From Branchiostoma floridae (lineage: Eukaryota; Chordata; Leptocardii; Amphioxiformes; Branchiostomatidae): a DNA stretch of 47,437 nt. A program made the translations under genes and the position numbers. Every line of letters starts with the position of its first letter. Positions within the stretch are counted from its first letter, which is position 1. The notes beneath the pieces were generated by a model. The model did no database searches, was not told where the DNA came from, and worked only from the letters and a program-made list of their open reading frames with translations. The DNA lies in NCBI RefSeq assembly GCF_000003815.2, contig NC_049980.1:21642762-21690198 (forward strand), given 5' to 3'. Below, piece by piece: positions 1 to 10,300 of this stretch.

Positions 1-1570
1 ACGGAAGATCTATTAACGGGACCGATTATCGAAAGCAGGTCGTCTGCTGATGGGCAAGAGGGGCGCATTCGAAAGCAGGTCGTCTGCTGATGGGCAAGGG
101 GGGCGTTTTCCAAAGCAGGTCGTCTGCTGATGGGAAAAGGGGGGCGTATTCGAAAGCAGGTCGTCTGCTGATGGGAAAAGGGGGGCGTATTCGAAAGCAG
201 GTCGTCTGCTGATGGGCAAGGGGGGCGTTATCGAAAGCAGGTCGTCTGCTGATGGGCAAGGGGGGCGTATTCGAAAGCAAGTCGTCTGCTGATGGGCAAG
301 GGGGGCGTATTCGAAAGCAGGTCGTCTGCTGATGGGCAAGGGGGGCGTTTTCCAAAGCAGGTCGTCTGCTGATGGGCAAGGGGGGCGTTTTCCAAAGCAG
401 GTCGTCTGCTTATGGGTAAGGGGGGCGTATTCGAAAGCAGGTCGTCTGCTGATGGAAAAGGGGGATGTTATGGAAAGCAGGTCGTCTGCTCCTGGGCAAG
501 GGGGGCGTATTCGAAAGCAGGTCGACTGCTGATGGGGAAGGAAGGGGGGCGTATTCGAAAGCAGGTCGTCTGCTCCTGGAAAAGGGGGGCGTTATCGAAA
601 GCAGGTCGATCTCAAAAGCAGGGGGTCTCAAAAGCAGGGGTCTCAAAAGCAGGTCGTCTGCTGATGGGCAAGGGGGGCGTATTCGAAAGCTGGTCGTCTG
701 CTGATGGGCAAGGGGGGCGTATTCCAAAGCAGGTCGTCTGTTAATTAGCAAGGGGGGCGTTTTCCAAAGCAGGTCGTCTGCTGATGGGCAAGGGGGGCGT
801 TATCGAAAGCAGGTCGTCTGCTGATGGGCAAGGGGAGCGTATTCGAAAGCAGGTCGTCTGCTGATGGGCAAGGGGGGCGTTTTCCAAAGCAGGTCGTCTG
901 CTGATGGGCAAGGGGGGCGTTTTCCAAAGCAGGTCGTCTGCTTATGGGTAAGGGGGGCGTATTCGAAAGCAGGTCGTCTGCTGATGGAAAAGGGGGATGT
1001 TATGGAAAGCAGGTCGTCTGCTCCTGGGCAAGGGGGGCGTATTCGAAAGCAGGTCGACTGCTGATGGGGAAGGAAGGGGGGCGTATTCGAAAGCAGGTCG
1101 TCTGCTCCTGGAAAAGGGGGCGTTATCGAAAGCAGGTCGATCTCAAAAGCAGGGGGTCTCAAAAGCAGGGGTCTCAAAAGCAGGTCGTCTGCTGATGGGC
1201 AAGGGGGGCGTATTCGAAAGCTGGTCGTCTGCTGATGGGCAAGGGGGGCGTATTTGAAAGCAGGTCGTCTGTTAATTAGCAAGGGGGGCGTTTTCCAAAG
1301 CAGGTCGTCTGCTGATGGACAAGGGGGGCGTTATCGAAAGCAGGTCGTCTGCTGATGGGCAAGGGGAGCGTATTCGAAAGCAGGTCGTCTGCTGATGGGC
1401 AAGGGCGGCGTTTTCCAAAGCAGGTCGTCTGCTGATGTGCAAGGGGGGCGTTATCGAAAGCAGGTAGTCTGCTTATGGGCAAGGGGGCGTTATAGAAAGC
1501 AGGTCATCTGCTGATAGGCAAGGGGGCGTTTTCCAAAGCAGGTCGTCTGCTGATTGGAATTTGGCGTTAT
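1..1570. repeat. 40-bp G-rich minisatellite with a 532-bp higher-order period
   Basis: A tandem array begins before the window and decays around 1560-1640. The unit is 40 bp; for example GTCGTCTGCTGATGGGCAAG recurs at 39 and 79. Units carry a run of five or six G followed by CGTATTCGAAAGCAG or the variants CGTTATCG and CGTTTTCC. The succession of variants repeats at a 532-bp spacing: the blocks at 332-532 and 864-1064 match, and the odd TCTCAAAAGCAGGGG units at about 606-650 recur at about 1138-1182. This is a higher-order repeat of roughly 13 units. Forty is not a multiple of three, so every frame can read through as a fake 40-residue periodic peptide. I do not count those as genes. Confidence 0.95.
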
Positions 1571-2838
1571 TAAAAGCAGGTCGTCTACTGTTTTGTAATA
1601 GATGGGAATGGGGGGGGGGGGATTCGAAATCAGGTCGGCGAACGTCCCTTTTTCGGCCTTCGTACTTTCGTGGCTGGCAAACAACATAAGCAGCTATGTA
1701 TGCTAATGTTTTAACAATTTGGTTTAGGTGATCACGAAAAATCGTATGTCTTTGGAATTGGTTTGACGATCCCTTCTGGATATTGATGTTTCGGTGTTCA
1801 ATTTGATCTTTGACCTTCCGCTTTCGTTACGATTGTACCTTTGCCAAATAAAAGTATTCCTGCGGTGTGCACGCACTCGCCCCCATCCTAACACATGTGT
1901 TGGTGTTTTCATTGTGTGTGTGAAGAGTATGAACGCATCAACAGGCACCACACACACAAAGCTCGCACATGTACAGCAACCTGATTCCGCCAGATAAGTT
2001 GATACAAAGTGAGTCAGCAACGATTCTCTTAGATTAGTGAAAGCAATATTTCCTTGGCGTGATAAGAGACATTATAGGTAAGTAATGTTCTTCCAACCAC
2101 CGCTAACTGACAGGTCTAGACATGTTAGTGTACTCTCCAAGCAATGGTGTTTTCGCCAGTTTTTGACGTGTTCAGTTGGGTCTCTTTGCTGGGCTTTCTA
2201 TTGTGTATTGTTTTCTTCACGTCTGTTTGGCCGGCGAACATGAAGGCTCCTGTACAAAATTGAAAGCCCCACAAAAAGGCCTAAAACACATGAAAAACAG
2301 CCGAAGCGCAACCTCTGCTTGGAGAGATACAGTATAATACACATAGTGTAATACACATCTATGTAGAATTTTTGCCCTGTAGGAGTGTAAGGTAAATATA
2401 GCTTAGTTCACGGTGATATGTACTCCCCACGCAAAAGGACTGGTTTTAACGTTGTTTTTTTTATTTCATTTTGCTATGTCGCCAAACCAAGTGTTTAAAG
2501 AGGAAGTTTAAACAAAAAAGAAGGCCCGACAAAACCGCCTGGAAAAAAATGTCAAAACCAGTCGGAAGCTCCTTGCAGAGGTTTGGGAGCATAATTGCGG
2601 CATTGTTATGTGCCGCGTCTTTCGTCCGCCCTCCCCAACAAGGGCGGGACAAGAAAGAGGCATATGATAAAGTCTCAAATTTTTCCCAACTGCTCGGAGC
2701 CGAATCTCTGTCTGGGGCGTAAGGGCAGGCAATATGCCTAACTAGTCGATCCATGGTGGGTTTGATAACAAATACACATCTGTGTTTGGTTGGTGTGAAT
2801 GAAAGGTGTAAAAGGCCCCTCCCCCTGGAGTTAATCCT
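1571..2838. other. Intergenic stretch, no gene seen
   Basis: No open frame here has splice sites or a recognisable protein. A diverged dispersed repeat sits at about 2132-2240 (core CTCTCCAAGCA, then GGGCTTTCTATTGTGT and a T-rich run ending in GGCCGGCG). A related copy lies at about 3650-3745. The rest is AT-rich with no clear structure. Confidence 0.6.
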
Positions 2839-3115
2839 CGATGTAGTTTTTCAAAACCGACGTCGGTTTTCAAAGCGATGTAGTTTTTCAAAACCGACGT
2901 CGGTTTTCAAAGCGATGTTGCTTTTTAGAATCGACGTCGGTTTTCAAAGCGATGTGGTTTTTCAAAACCGACATCGGTGTTCAAACCGATGTGGTTTTTG
3001 AGAACCGACGTCAGTTTTAGAAAGCGACGTGTATTTTCAAAACCGACGTCGGATTTCGAAAGAGCTTCGACGTCGGGTTTCAAAAAAGCGATGTCGGTTT
3101 TCAAACAGCGGCGTT
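2839..3115. repeat. 37-bp satellite whose unit contains a palindrome
   Basis: About seven or eight copies of a 37-bp unit run head to tail. Unit starts CGATGTAG are at 2839 and 2876, then CGATGTTG at 2913, after which the copies diverge. Each good copy holds AAAACCGACGTCGGTTTT, an 18-bp perfect palindrome centred on GACGTC, so single strands could form a short hairpin in every unit. Later copies lose the exact period, with spacers such as AAAGAGCTTCGACGTCGGG. No protein is supported here. Confidence 0.9.
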
Positions 3116-5620
3116 GCAACGTAAAATAACGAGCGAGAGGTGACCGTGACATCGGATACCTAAAACGTCGACCGACGCGCAACCGGGCTATCGGCCTCAA
3201 AATACAACGCTCGGAACCGCAAACTACACAATTACCATAAATTGTCCCCTTGAAAACGGAAAAATGATTTTGAGATACTTTTTCGATGGAATCGACCTTT
3301 GGAACTCGACGGTTTGGCTACGTGCAGTGACCGCGAGTGTAACATCGTATGACGAAGTACGAGGTGCACGTTCCACAATATCAGCAAATTAAAATTAAAC
3401 AACATGATACGCAACCTAGATAACCTGCCGTCAGGGTTGGGTAAACTGCTTCCGACGACCTAGGAAGGAGTCTAACTATAGTTCCAAGACCTCATACCAA
3501 AAGGCAATGTTTCAAAATCAACACGTTGAAATACTTTCAGTAAAAGTGACATGTTAAAATGTCAATTCTTAAAGGACAATAATGTCATCAGTGCAGCAAA
3601 AGTACCGAAGTAACGGGTTCCTTTCTCAGCACTCGTTGTCCAGTGCTGAAGGTACTCTCCAAGCAGAGGTTAGGCTCCGGCTGTTTTTTTAGTCATTTTT
3701 ATCGGGCTTTCTATTTTGTCATTTTTTTTTTGTTGTGTCCGGCCTAACACCTTCCGCCAGTGTCGAAGTTTAATACGTCAGCACTGGGTGTTCACTAGTG
3801 AGGCGCCAACTTCAGCACTGGTAAACTCCGAATCAGCACTGGAAACCGACAGCTGAGAGCACCTTCCGCACTGGAAAGCCAGCGACGACAAATATTCCGC
3901 AGTAAAAAACCAGTGACGATTAAAAAAAAGTCGCACTGGAAACTGAGTGCTGACAGCAATCTTCCCGTTTCGCTATTCTCATGTAGCGCACGTTGACATG
4001 GAAATTTGAGGAGATGACAGACACAGAACGTGATCGGGTGCCTTTGCATCAGTGCATGAAATGTGTAGAATTGCTAAATGTAGAAGGCTTTTTATAGCCC
4101 TTTTATGTTCACATTCCTTTCTAAAAGTTCTACCTAAATTCCATTTAGTACAACCTGCTTTAAGAAATGTAAAAAAAATGCAACAAACAACCTACATAGT
4201 GACAAAATTTGCCTATACTTACATGATGTGATAGTCACAACGTTTCCATCCGCAGATTACTAGCAGTTCCCGCCTCCACCAGTCTTCACACCTCCCATTC
4301 GCGTGTCACCGTCGTTGGGACATGGGATACTCTACCTTATCTATCAAAATCAATTAAAGTCGAAATAATTGGGAATGCAATGTTCTCAATAGTATTATCT
4401 GCAAAACTATATTTTACAAGACGTGATGTAAAGCGAGCGGAGAACACCCGTAGTTTGAGTCAATTGATGTATCTTTGGTACTTTTATATATTTATACATG
4501 GGGACGAAACATTCACGTCTGGGGGTGGATTATAATAGCGATTTTGAAGCTGCCTCCTGGTGAAAAGCTATGCAGCTAAGTATCTAACAAAATACGTTAC
4601 AAAATACAATACTTATCTTTCTTTTTGATTATCCCCACAGATTCACCTTTACTTTAGTGAGATAAAAGATGTCTTATAAATTATCTTAGTGAGTCATCCT
4701 GGAGGTTACACCCCCGCAGAGCACACAGAGGATGTTATTTAACCAATGACTATTGGTAGGTAAACTTACGGTAAAGCCACTTCATAGCTCTGCCAGGGTA
4801 AGTAGGGCAAAGGTCCGGTGTGTGGGTTTGCCCATGCGCCCTGAAAACCTTTATTCACGGTATCAAGGGGAATTTACTGGGACATAGGTTACGTATATCT
4901 AACACACTAAACAGAAGAACCTTCCCGACACAAATATGGTTTTCACACAATATTTCCCTTGAAGACGTCCCTTGATCCGATGATCCTCATACTTAAATCA
5001 ACATAATGATTATATTTCAAAGGTATCAGGTGGCCCTTATACTTTTAAATTGACACTATATTCTTAGTCTCTCGTAATGGCAGTGATGTTCCGCAATAAG
5101 AACAGCAATTTGCAATTTTCAATAGGAAAATTACTTTCTCTAGTCTAAATTCCATTTCTTCGTCTCTATATTGATAACCAGTATACGTAATAACAACATA
5201 TCCTAGGAGTACACCTACACATACTTAATAATTAACTAGAGTTTCCTTCGCCAAATGATGTTTAACTTTATGAATGACGTATTTCAAAGATTTTTTTTCA
5301 TTATGTAAATAAGGTCCACATTTACATGTATTACAACAGTTAATCAAAAGTTTTACAAAAGTATTGACGTCCTATCTTAGGAAAAAAGCCATTTTAGTAT
5401 TTTCTCATCAGTTATGCAAATGGGCCTGATTTGCAAAGCTTCATGATGTTCACTTCCTACTAGCCCACTGCAGCACTCTAGGAAGCTGCTACGATGCCTA
5501 TTATTTGCCGAATTTGACCTTTTTTCTTCCTGATACCTAGGGCCTACCTAGCCTCCATAGCAGGCTCTCTATGGACTTTTTTGGCACTTTTGCTGGCCAT
5601 TTCTTTTTGTACTGGGTCGC
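3116..5620. other. Intergenic stretch with scattered repeat fragments
   Basis: I see no coding exon. At about 3650-3745 lies the second copy of the CTCTCCAAGCAGAGG...GGGCTTTCTATTTTGT...GTCCGGCC dispersed repeat, also seen near 2132. Between about 3777 and 3970 the word GCACTGG recurs several times at irregular spacing (CAGCACTGGTAAACTCC, CAGCACTGGAAACCG, CGCACTGGAAAGCC). It looks like a decayed repeat. The remainder, 4000-5600, is AT-rich and unremarkable. Confidence 0.5.
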
Positions 5621-5686
5621 TGATTGCTGGCCTCTCTCATAGCCGTCCATTTTAAAATGGACGGCTATGAGAGAGGCCAGCAATCA
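5621..5686. repeat. Perfect 66-bp palindrome with no spacer
   Basis: The 33-bp arms 5621-5653 and 5654-5686 are exact reverse complements, meeting at TTTT|AAAA. The left arm begins TGATTGCTGGCC and the right arm ends GGCCAGCAATCA. Pairing stops at the next base on either side (C at 5620, T at 5687). It could extrude as a cruciform. It may be a very small foldback element or an inverted duplication. The upstream sequence (CCTCCATAGCAGGCTCTC...) resembles dispersed repeat material, so an element end is plausible. Confidence 0.95.
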
Positions 5687-5776
5687 TGAAGATCCATCTT
5701 GAGGTATGCACTCGTACAACCACAGAACTATTGCGAAAAATATATCAACCTTCCCCGGCGAAGGTGATCCTAGTAT

Positions 5777-6288
5777 TTTTTTTTTTTATTTATTTATTTG
5801 TTCAGCTGTTTACAAACAGCCAGGGTTGCCCAACTAGCCGTAGGCTATTATCAAGGGCTAACCCTGTACATGTTCGCACATGTTCGCGCACGACGGGTTA
5901 TACCGCCCCTTACGGGGTGACACACCCGTCCGGGTGAATGATGTAGATCACCATGAGGCTGATACGAGACAGAGGTTCGCCAGGCCTCCATCCGGGTGAT
6001 TTTGAAGTGAATCACCAACTCCCGACAGAAGGATTTGCACCAACGCACACCGCACCATCGCACGTGTGGGGGTTCTTTAACGTGCATGGGGTGTGACTCT
6101 CCCCATACACGGGACCTCCATTTAACGTCCTATCCGAGGGACGACTCATTTTTCACTTGAGTAAAGTGAGGAAAGTCGTGTAAAGTGCCTTTCCCAAGGG
6201 CACAAGACCGGCAACACGGTAGGCGGATTCGAACCGGCGACCTCTCGGTCACGGGCCGAATACACTACCGACTGTGCTACGCGGCCCC
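5777..6288 (-). mobile_element. tRNA-derived SINE, apparently full length
   Basis: Read on the minus strand, the element begins at 6288 with a tRNA-like head (GGGGCCGCGTAGCACAGTCG) holding an A box and a B box. It continues through a non-tRNA body of about 430 bp and ends in an A-rich tail (AAATAAATAAATAAA, then a poly-A run) at about 5777-5800. A 3' fragment of the same family sits at 11395-11650, which shows the family is dispersed. I could not find a convincing target-site duplication here. Known biology: such SINEs are Pol III transcribed and moved by a LINE partner. Confidence 0.85.
6217..6288 (-). promoter_or_regulatory. Pol III internal promoter in the SINE tRNA head
   Basis: The tRNA-like head carries an A box at about 6268-6279 (minus: TAGCACAGTCGG) and a canonical B box at 6225-6235 (minus: GGTTCGAATCC). 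It resembles a tRNA cloverleaf but runs straight into the SINE body, so I treat it as a SINE head and not as a functional tRNA gene. Confidence 0.8.
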
Positions 6289-7330
6289 ACTATAATTGAT
6301 CTTGTTCCCTTTGGGACTAATGCCTTATCAACTTTGTTTCCTAAATGAGGTGCAAGAAATACGTGACTTGACTCCAGACAGTGTTCTATATATGTGATCT
6401 TAACAAAAGTAAACTTGATTGCTGCATTAAAGTAAAGTCCCTTCAAGTGAGCATAGTGTCATACTAGGCATAACCTTGCTATTACAGTTGTTATGATATC
6501 TGTTTTTTTTCCTTGGGAAAGACCTTTCAGAAGAATGAATGTTGAAACAGAAAACCTGACAAGGAAGCTCACATTAGTCAATGTGGGCTGTATGAACTAC
6601 AACTTTGTAAGTCACATGAAGGTCAATCAGGCAAATATTTGACGCTCCTCTCCGCAGGTTCTGCTGATATTTGTCCCCACCCACAGGACCAACCAAACTA
6701 CCGTGGGGGTCCTAGTACCGGCCTACTTCTAATATGGAACATAGATTACTGCTCTATAAAGAGTGCATTACCATGTGGAATACTGGCAGTGACTCGCTCT
6801 ATTTGAATTATTTTCAATCCATAATCAAGATCTCCCCGGATACGAAGATCATAAAATATGTCTTTGCTTATTTTTAGTTAGCCGTTTTTTTATATTGCAG
6901 TTCAAGACAAGGCTGCTTGTGGCACCATGGAATATTTTACTTTGCCAAAATCAAACTCCTGCCTAAAAGTAAGGCAATCTGGGGATAGGTTTATTGTTCA
7001 CTAGCAAGGGCACAGACCTGCTGACCAATCAAATGGCACCGTAAACATGTCCTTCTTGTTGCCGGTAACAAGTGCATATTTCGTCAGGGGTCAAAGGAGC
7101 GTACTTATCATTTCGCCGAGGTAACAGGCAGCTCGACTTCGCACGGACTGTCCACTATCTCTCAAGCCACAAGGAACTCCATAGCAATCGCGAATGATAA
7201 TCATAATGATAAAAGGCTCCAGGGTAAAAAGGCCGTAAACCGCCCTGCTAGCTGTTTTAGGATTAGGTTTGACTGTCAGGAAAGGAACACCAACGTACTG
7301 TAGACAGCCGACTGTGGATTGTCCGCGGCC
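6289..7330. other. Intergenic region upstream of the aldolase-like gene
   Basis: No gene is seen. The last few hundred bases must contain the promoter and 5' UTR of the plus-strand gene that starts at 7331, but I find no clear TATA box or initiator. The start context GCGGCCATGG fits a strong Kozak site. Confidence 0.5.
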
Positions 7331-10300
7331 ATGGCGGGGCCCCGCACCCCCTGTAGGATAGGGGACGCTCTATGCGACATTGACACCCCAGCTCTCCTGG
7401 TCGATTTGGACAAGTTGGAGGAGAACCTAAAAACTATGCCAATAACTCTGAAGGAGTACAGTAACCTGAAGCTCAGACCCCATGCCAAGTCTCACAAGTG
7501 CCCAACGCTGGCTAGACTGCAGGTGGGTCTAGTACAGTACAGTAACCTGAAGCTCAGACCCCATGCCAAGTCTCACAAGTGCCCAACGCTGGCTAGACTG
7601 CAGGTGGGTCTAGTACACGCCCATTTTGTAAGTTGGTGATACGCGGTGAACTTTGTACCTTGGTGGCGTTACCGTCTGTTATTAACAACAGTCTCAATAC
7701 AACTGTGTAGAGAACTAAAGTCTTTAGTGTATTGGACTTGCTACTCAATGGAATACCTTTCCAGCTTTCCAAAGGATTTAATGTGGTTTTAATATACCAT
7801 CGGACGATTTTGCATGTTTTGTATGATGGGCAATTTCTAAAGCTAATCATTTTTCGCCAATCCTCTGAAATGCTCATCTCTAAAATGTACCTATCTCCCA
7901 CTGTTAACTTTTTTCCAGAGTTTTCAGTTTTCAGAGTAAATAGATGTCGACAGCGATCAGTTTAGACATTGGATTGATGTGTTTTACCATTTTGAGTATT
8001 TTAATAGTATCAGTTCAGTTCAGTTCATCCTTATATGAGGTTTCATTTATAAAAATCAAACAAACAAACAAGCCAATACACATACCAGAAACAAATGCAA
8101 TACCTCCATAAAAGGTATCGTCATTGTTGTTCTATTTCTCACGGCTCTTACAGGTTACTCACGGTGCTGTAGGTGTTTGTGTTCAAAAACTGACGGAAGC
8201 TCAGGCCATGGTGCACGGAGGGGTTGAGGATGTTCTTGTCACCAACGAGGTATTGTTGTTTTTCGTGTGCAGTCTACATTTCAGATAATTCGTGTTTTCC
8301 ATTAAAGGAATAGTTATATTTCGTCCCATTACCCGTCTTTCAACAATCGATTGGTAGTATGGCTTGATTGTACCAAGGACATTATACATATAGCTTACAA
8401 GGGAACTTACAGCGACATTCGTTGAGGACTAACGTCACAGACTATGAAATAAAAAGTAAATCTTACAATTCTACTAACAAAACAATAGAGGCAAACATAA
8501 GTACAAGATACGTTTTGTTACAATAAATACAGTTGATATGGTGTGCTTGATTGCACCTAGGAGGTTGTCTAAAAGATATCCATTTTGAGACTTTTGGCGA
8601 TGGGTTAACTCCTCGTTGATATGCCCATTGTTTTTTTACCAGAAAATACCCTTTCCTCTAGAAGTTATCAAATCTAAACAGGTTGTAGGAACACAAACCC
8701 GGTTATTCTAGACTTACACTCGATACTCCAAAATACTGTTTTTCTGCTTCAATATTATTTCATGCATGGACGAGACGGTCGCTGGACTTGAAGGGAGTGC
8801 AGCGTCGAATAGTGTTAGACCCAAAATGAACGTTAACTGGGGTGTGCCCCCAATAACTTAAATCTGCACAGATCGTAAGCCGCTCCAAACTGTGCAGACT
8901 GATGTCCCTGGCGCAGCACGCTACGATATCTATAGTGGTGGACAGCCAGCAGAACATCAGGGACCTGTCAGACGCGGCACAACAGATGGGGGTCGACATT
9001 GGCGTCCTAGTCGATGTCAATGTCGGCATGCCTCGGTGAGAATCTTATCACAAAGAGGGTGTTCTCAGTGAGTTATGTGAATGTTCCGATGACTGAAAGC
9101 CAAGTATGATCAACTTCAGAGGTCAATCCGATTTTTCCATTCTGTTGTCCTAATGGCAAACTTCCATGCACCCAGGCCATGTTGGATTCGCCTCGCATAC
9201 GTTACTGCAAATCCTTAAAATGGACAATTATTTTAAAAGAAAATTACTATACATGGCTGATTCGTTATATTAATTTGTAGAAGATAAAAAACTATTTGAT
9301 AATCAAGATAACATATTTACACAATGTGAACGGGTGCATAAAATAGGGAAGCAAGTTTATAGTATATTAAAGATATGATTGGTTAAAACTTATTCTAAAC
9401 CAGGGCAAGGAAAATCTCGTACACAGGACTACACATGTGGTCAACCGTGAGGTCATTGTACACATGTAAAGGGAATTTTCTTGGAACGTATGGGAAATTT
9501 TCTTGTAACGCACGGGAAAGTTTCTTGGAACGTACATAGCATATACATCGCATTATACGACGAGTAAAAGACTGGCTTCAAGCTAAGTGTTTATTTTCAA
9601 AACCAATTTTCATCTCTGATGAACATCCCTTCGTTTCATGTAGGTGTGGTGTACTGCCTGGACCTGAAGTTGTCCAACTCGCCAGCCTAATCAATAGTTT
9701 GCCGAATGTCACCCTCAAGGGTCTCCATTGTTATCAAGGGTGAGTACGACTTCGGAACGTTTTGCTAATCTGCTCGCACTAACAGACTATGTGATACACC
9801 AAAACCACACAATTATTTTTACCGTCAATGATATGGCTTTAACCTGTTGTGTGTAGCTATTTGCAGAGGGAAAGAGACCGTTCGCCTATACTGGAGCCAA
9901 ATTAGGGGTGGAGATCAGGCCATCCATTTAAACAAAATTTCTGTACATGTACAGTCCATCAATTGCTAATGGCTTTCTTGACGTGCCGTGTTTTCCCTCT
10001 CTACTCAGGGCTAACCAGCACATTCGCAAGGCAGAGGAGCGGGCGGAGGCCACAGCTGCAGCTGTAGAGAAGGCAGCTACAGCACTCAAGGTATCATGCA
10101 GTCAACGGTATCCGATAGCAAATAAACTGAATGAAGTATCCAAGTGCTAATCATTGAATGTGCATTTCTAATGTCCAGTCTTTTCACATGCTCTGGCAGA
10201 ATTATACTGTATATGCAAAATAAAAGAAGTTACATACATCGTAACCTATTCAATTCTATGTGGATATCATATTGAACCATCAATACCATTTACCTACAGT

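Noticed and set aside
1-1500. Many overlapping open frames of 60-160 aa rich in ISRRPAF or KGGVFESRSS
   Set aside because: They are read-through of a 40-bp tandem repeat in several frames on both strands, with no start context, splice sites or family resemblance.
6217-6288. A functional tRNA gene on the minus strand
   Set aside because: It has good A and B boxes, but it continues directly into a SINE body ending in an A-rich tail, and a related 3' fragment exists at 11395-11650.
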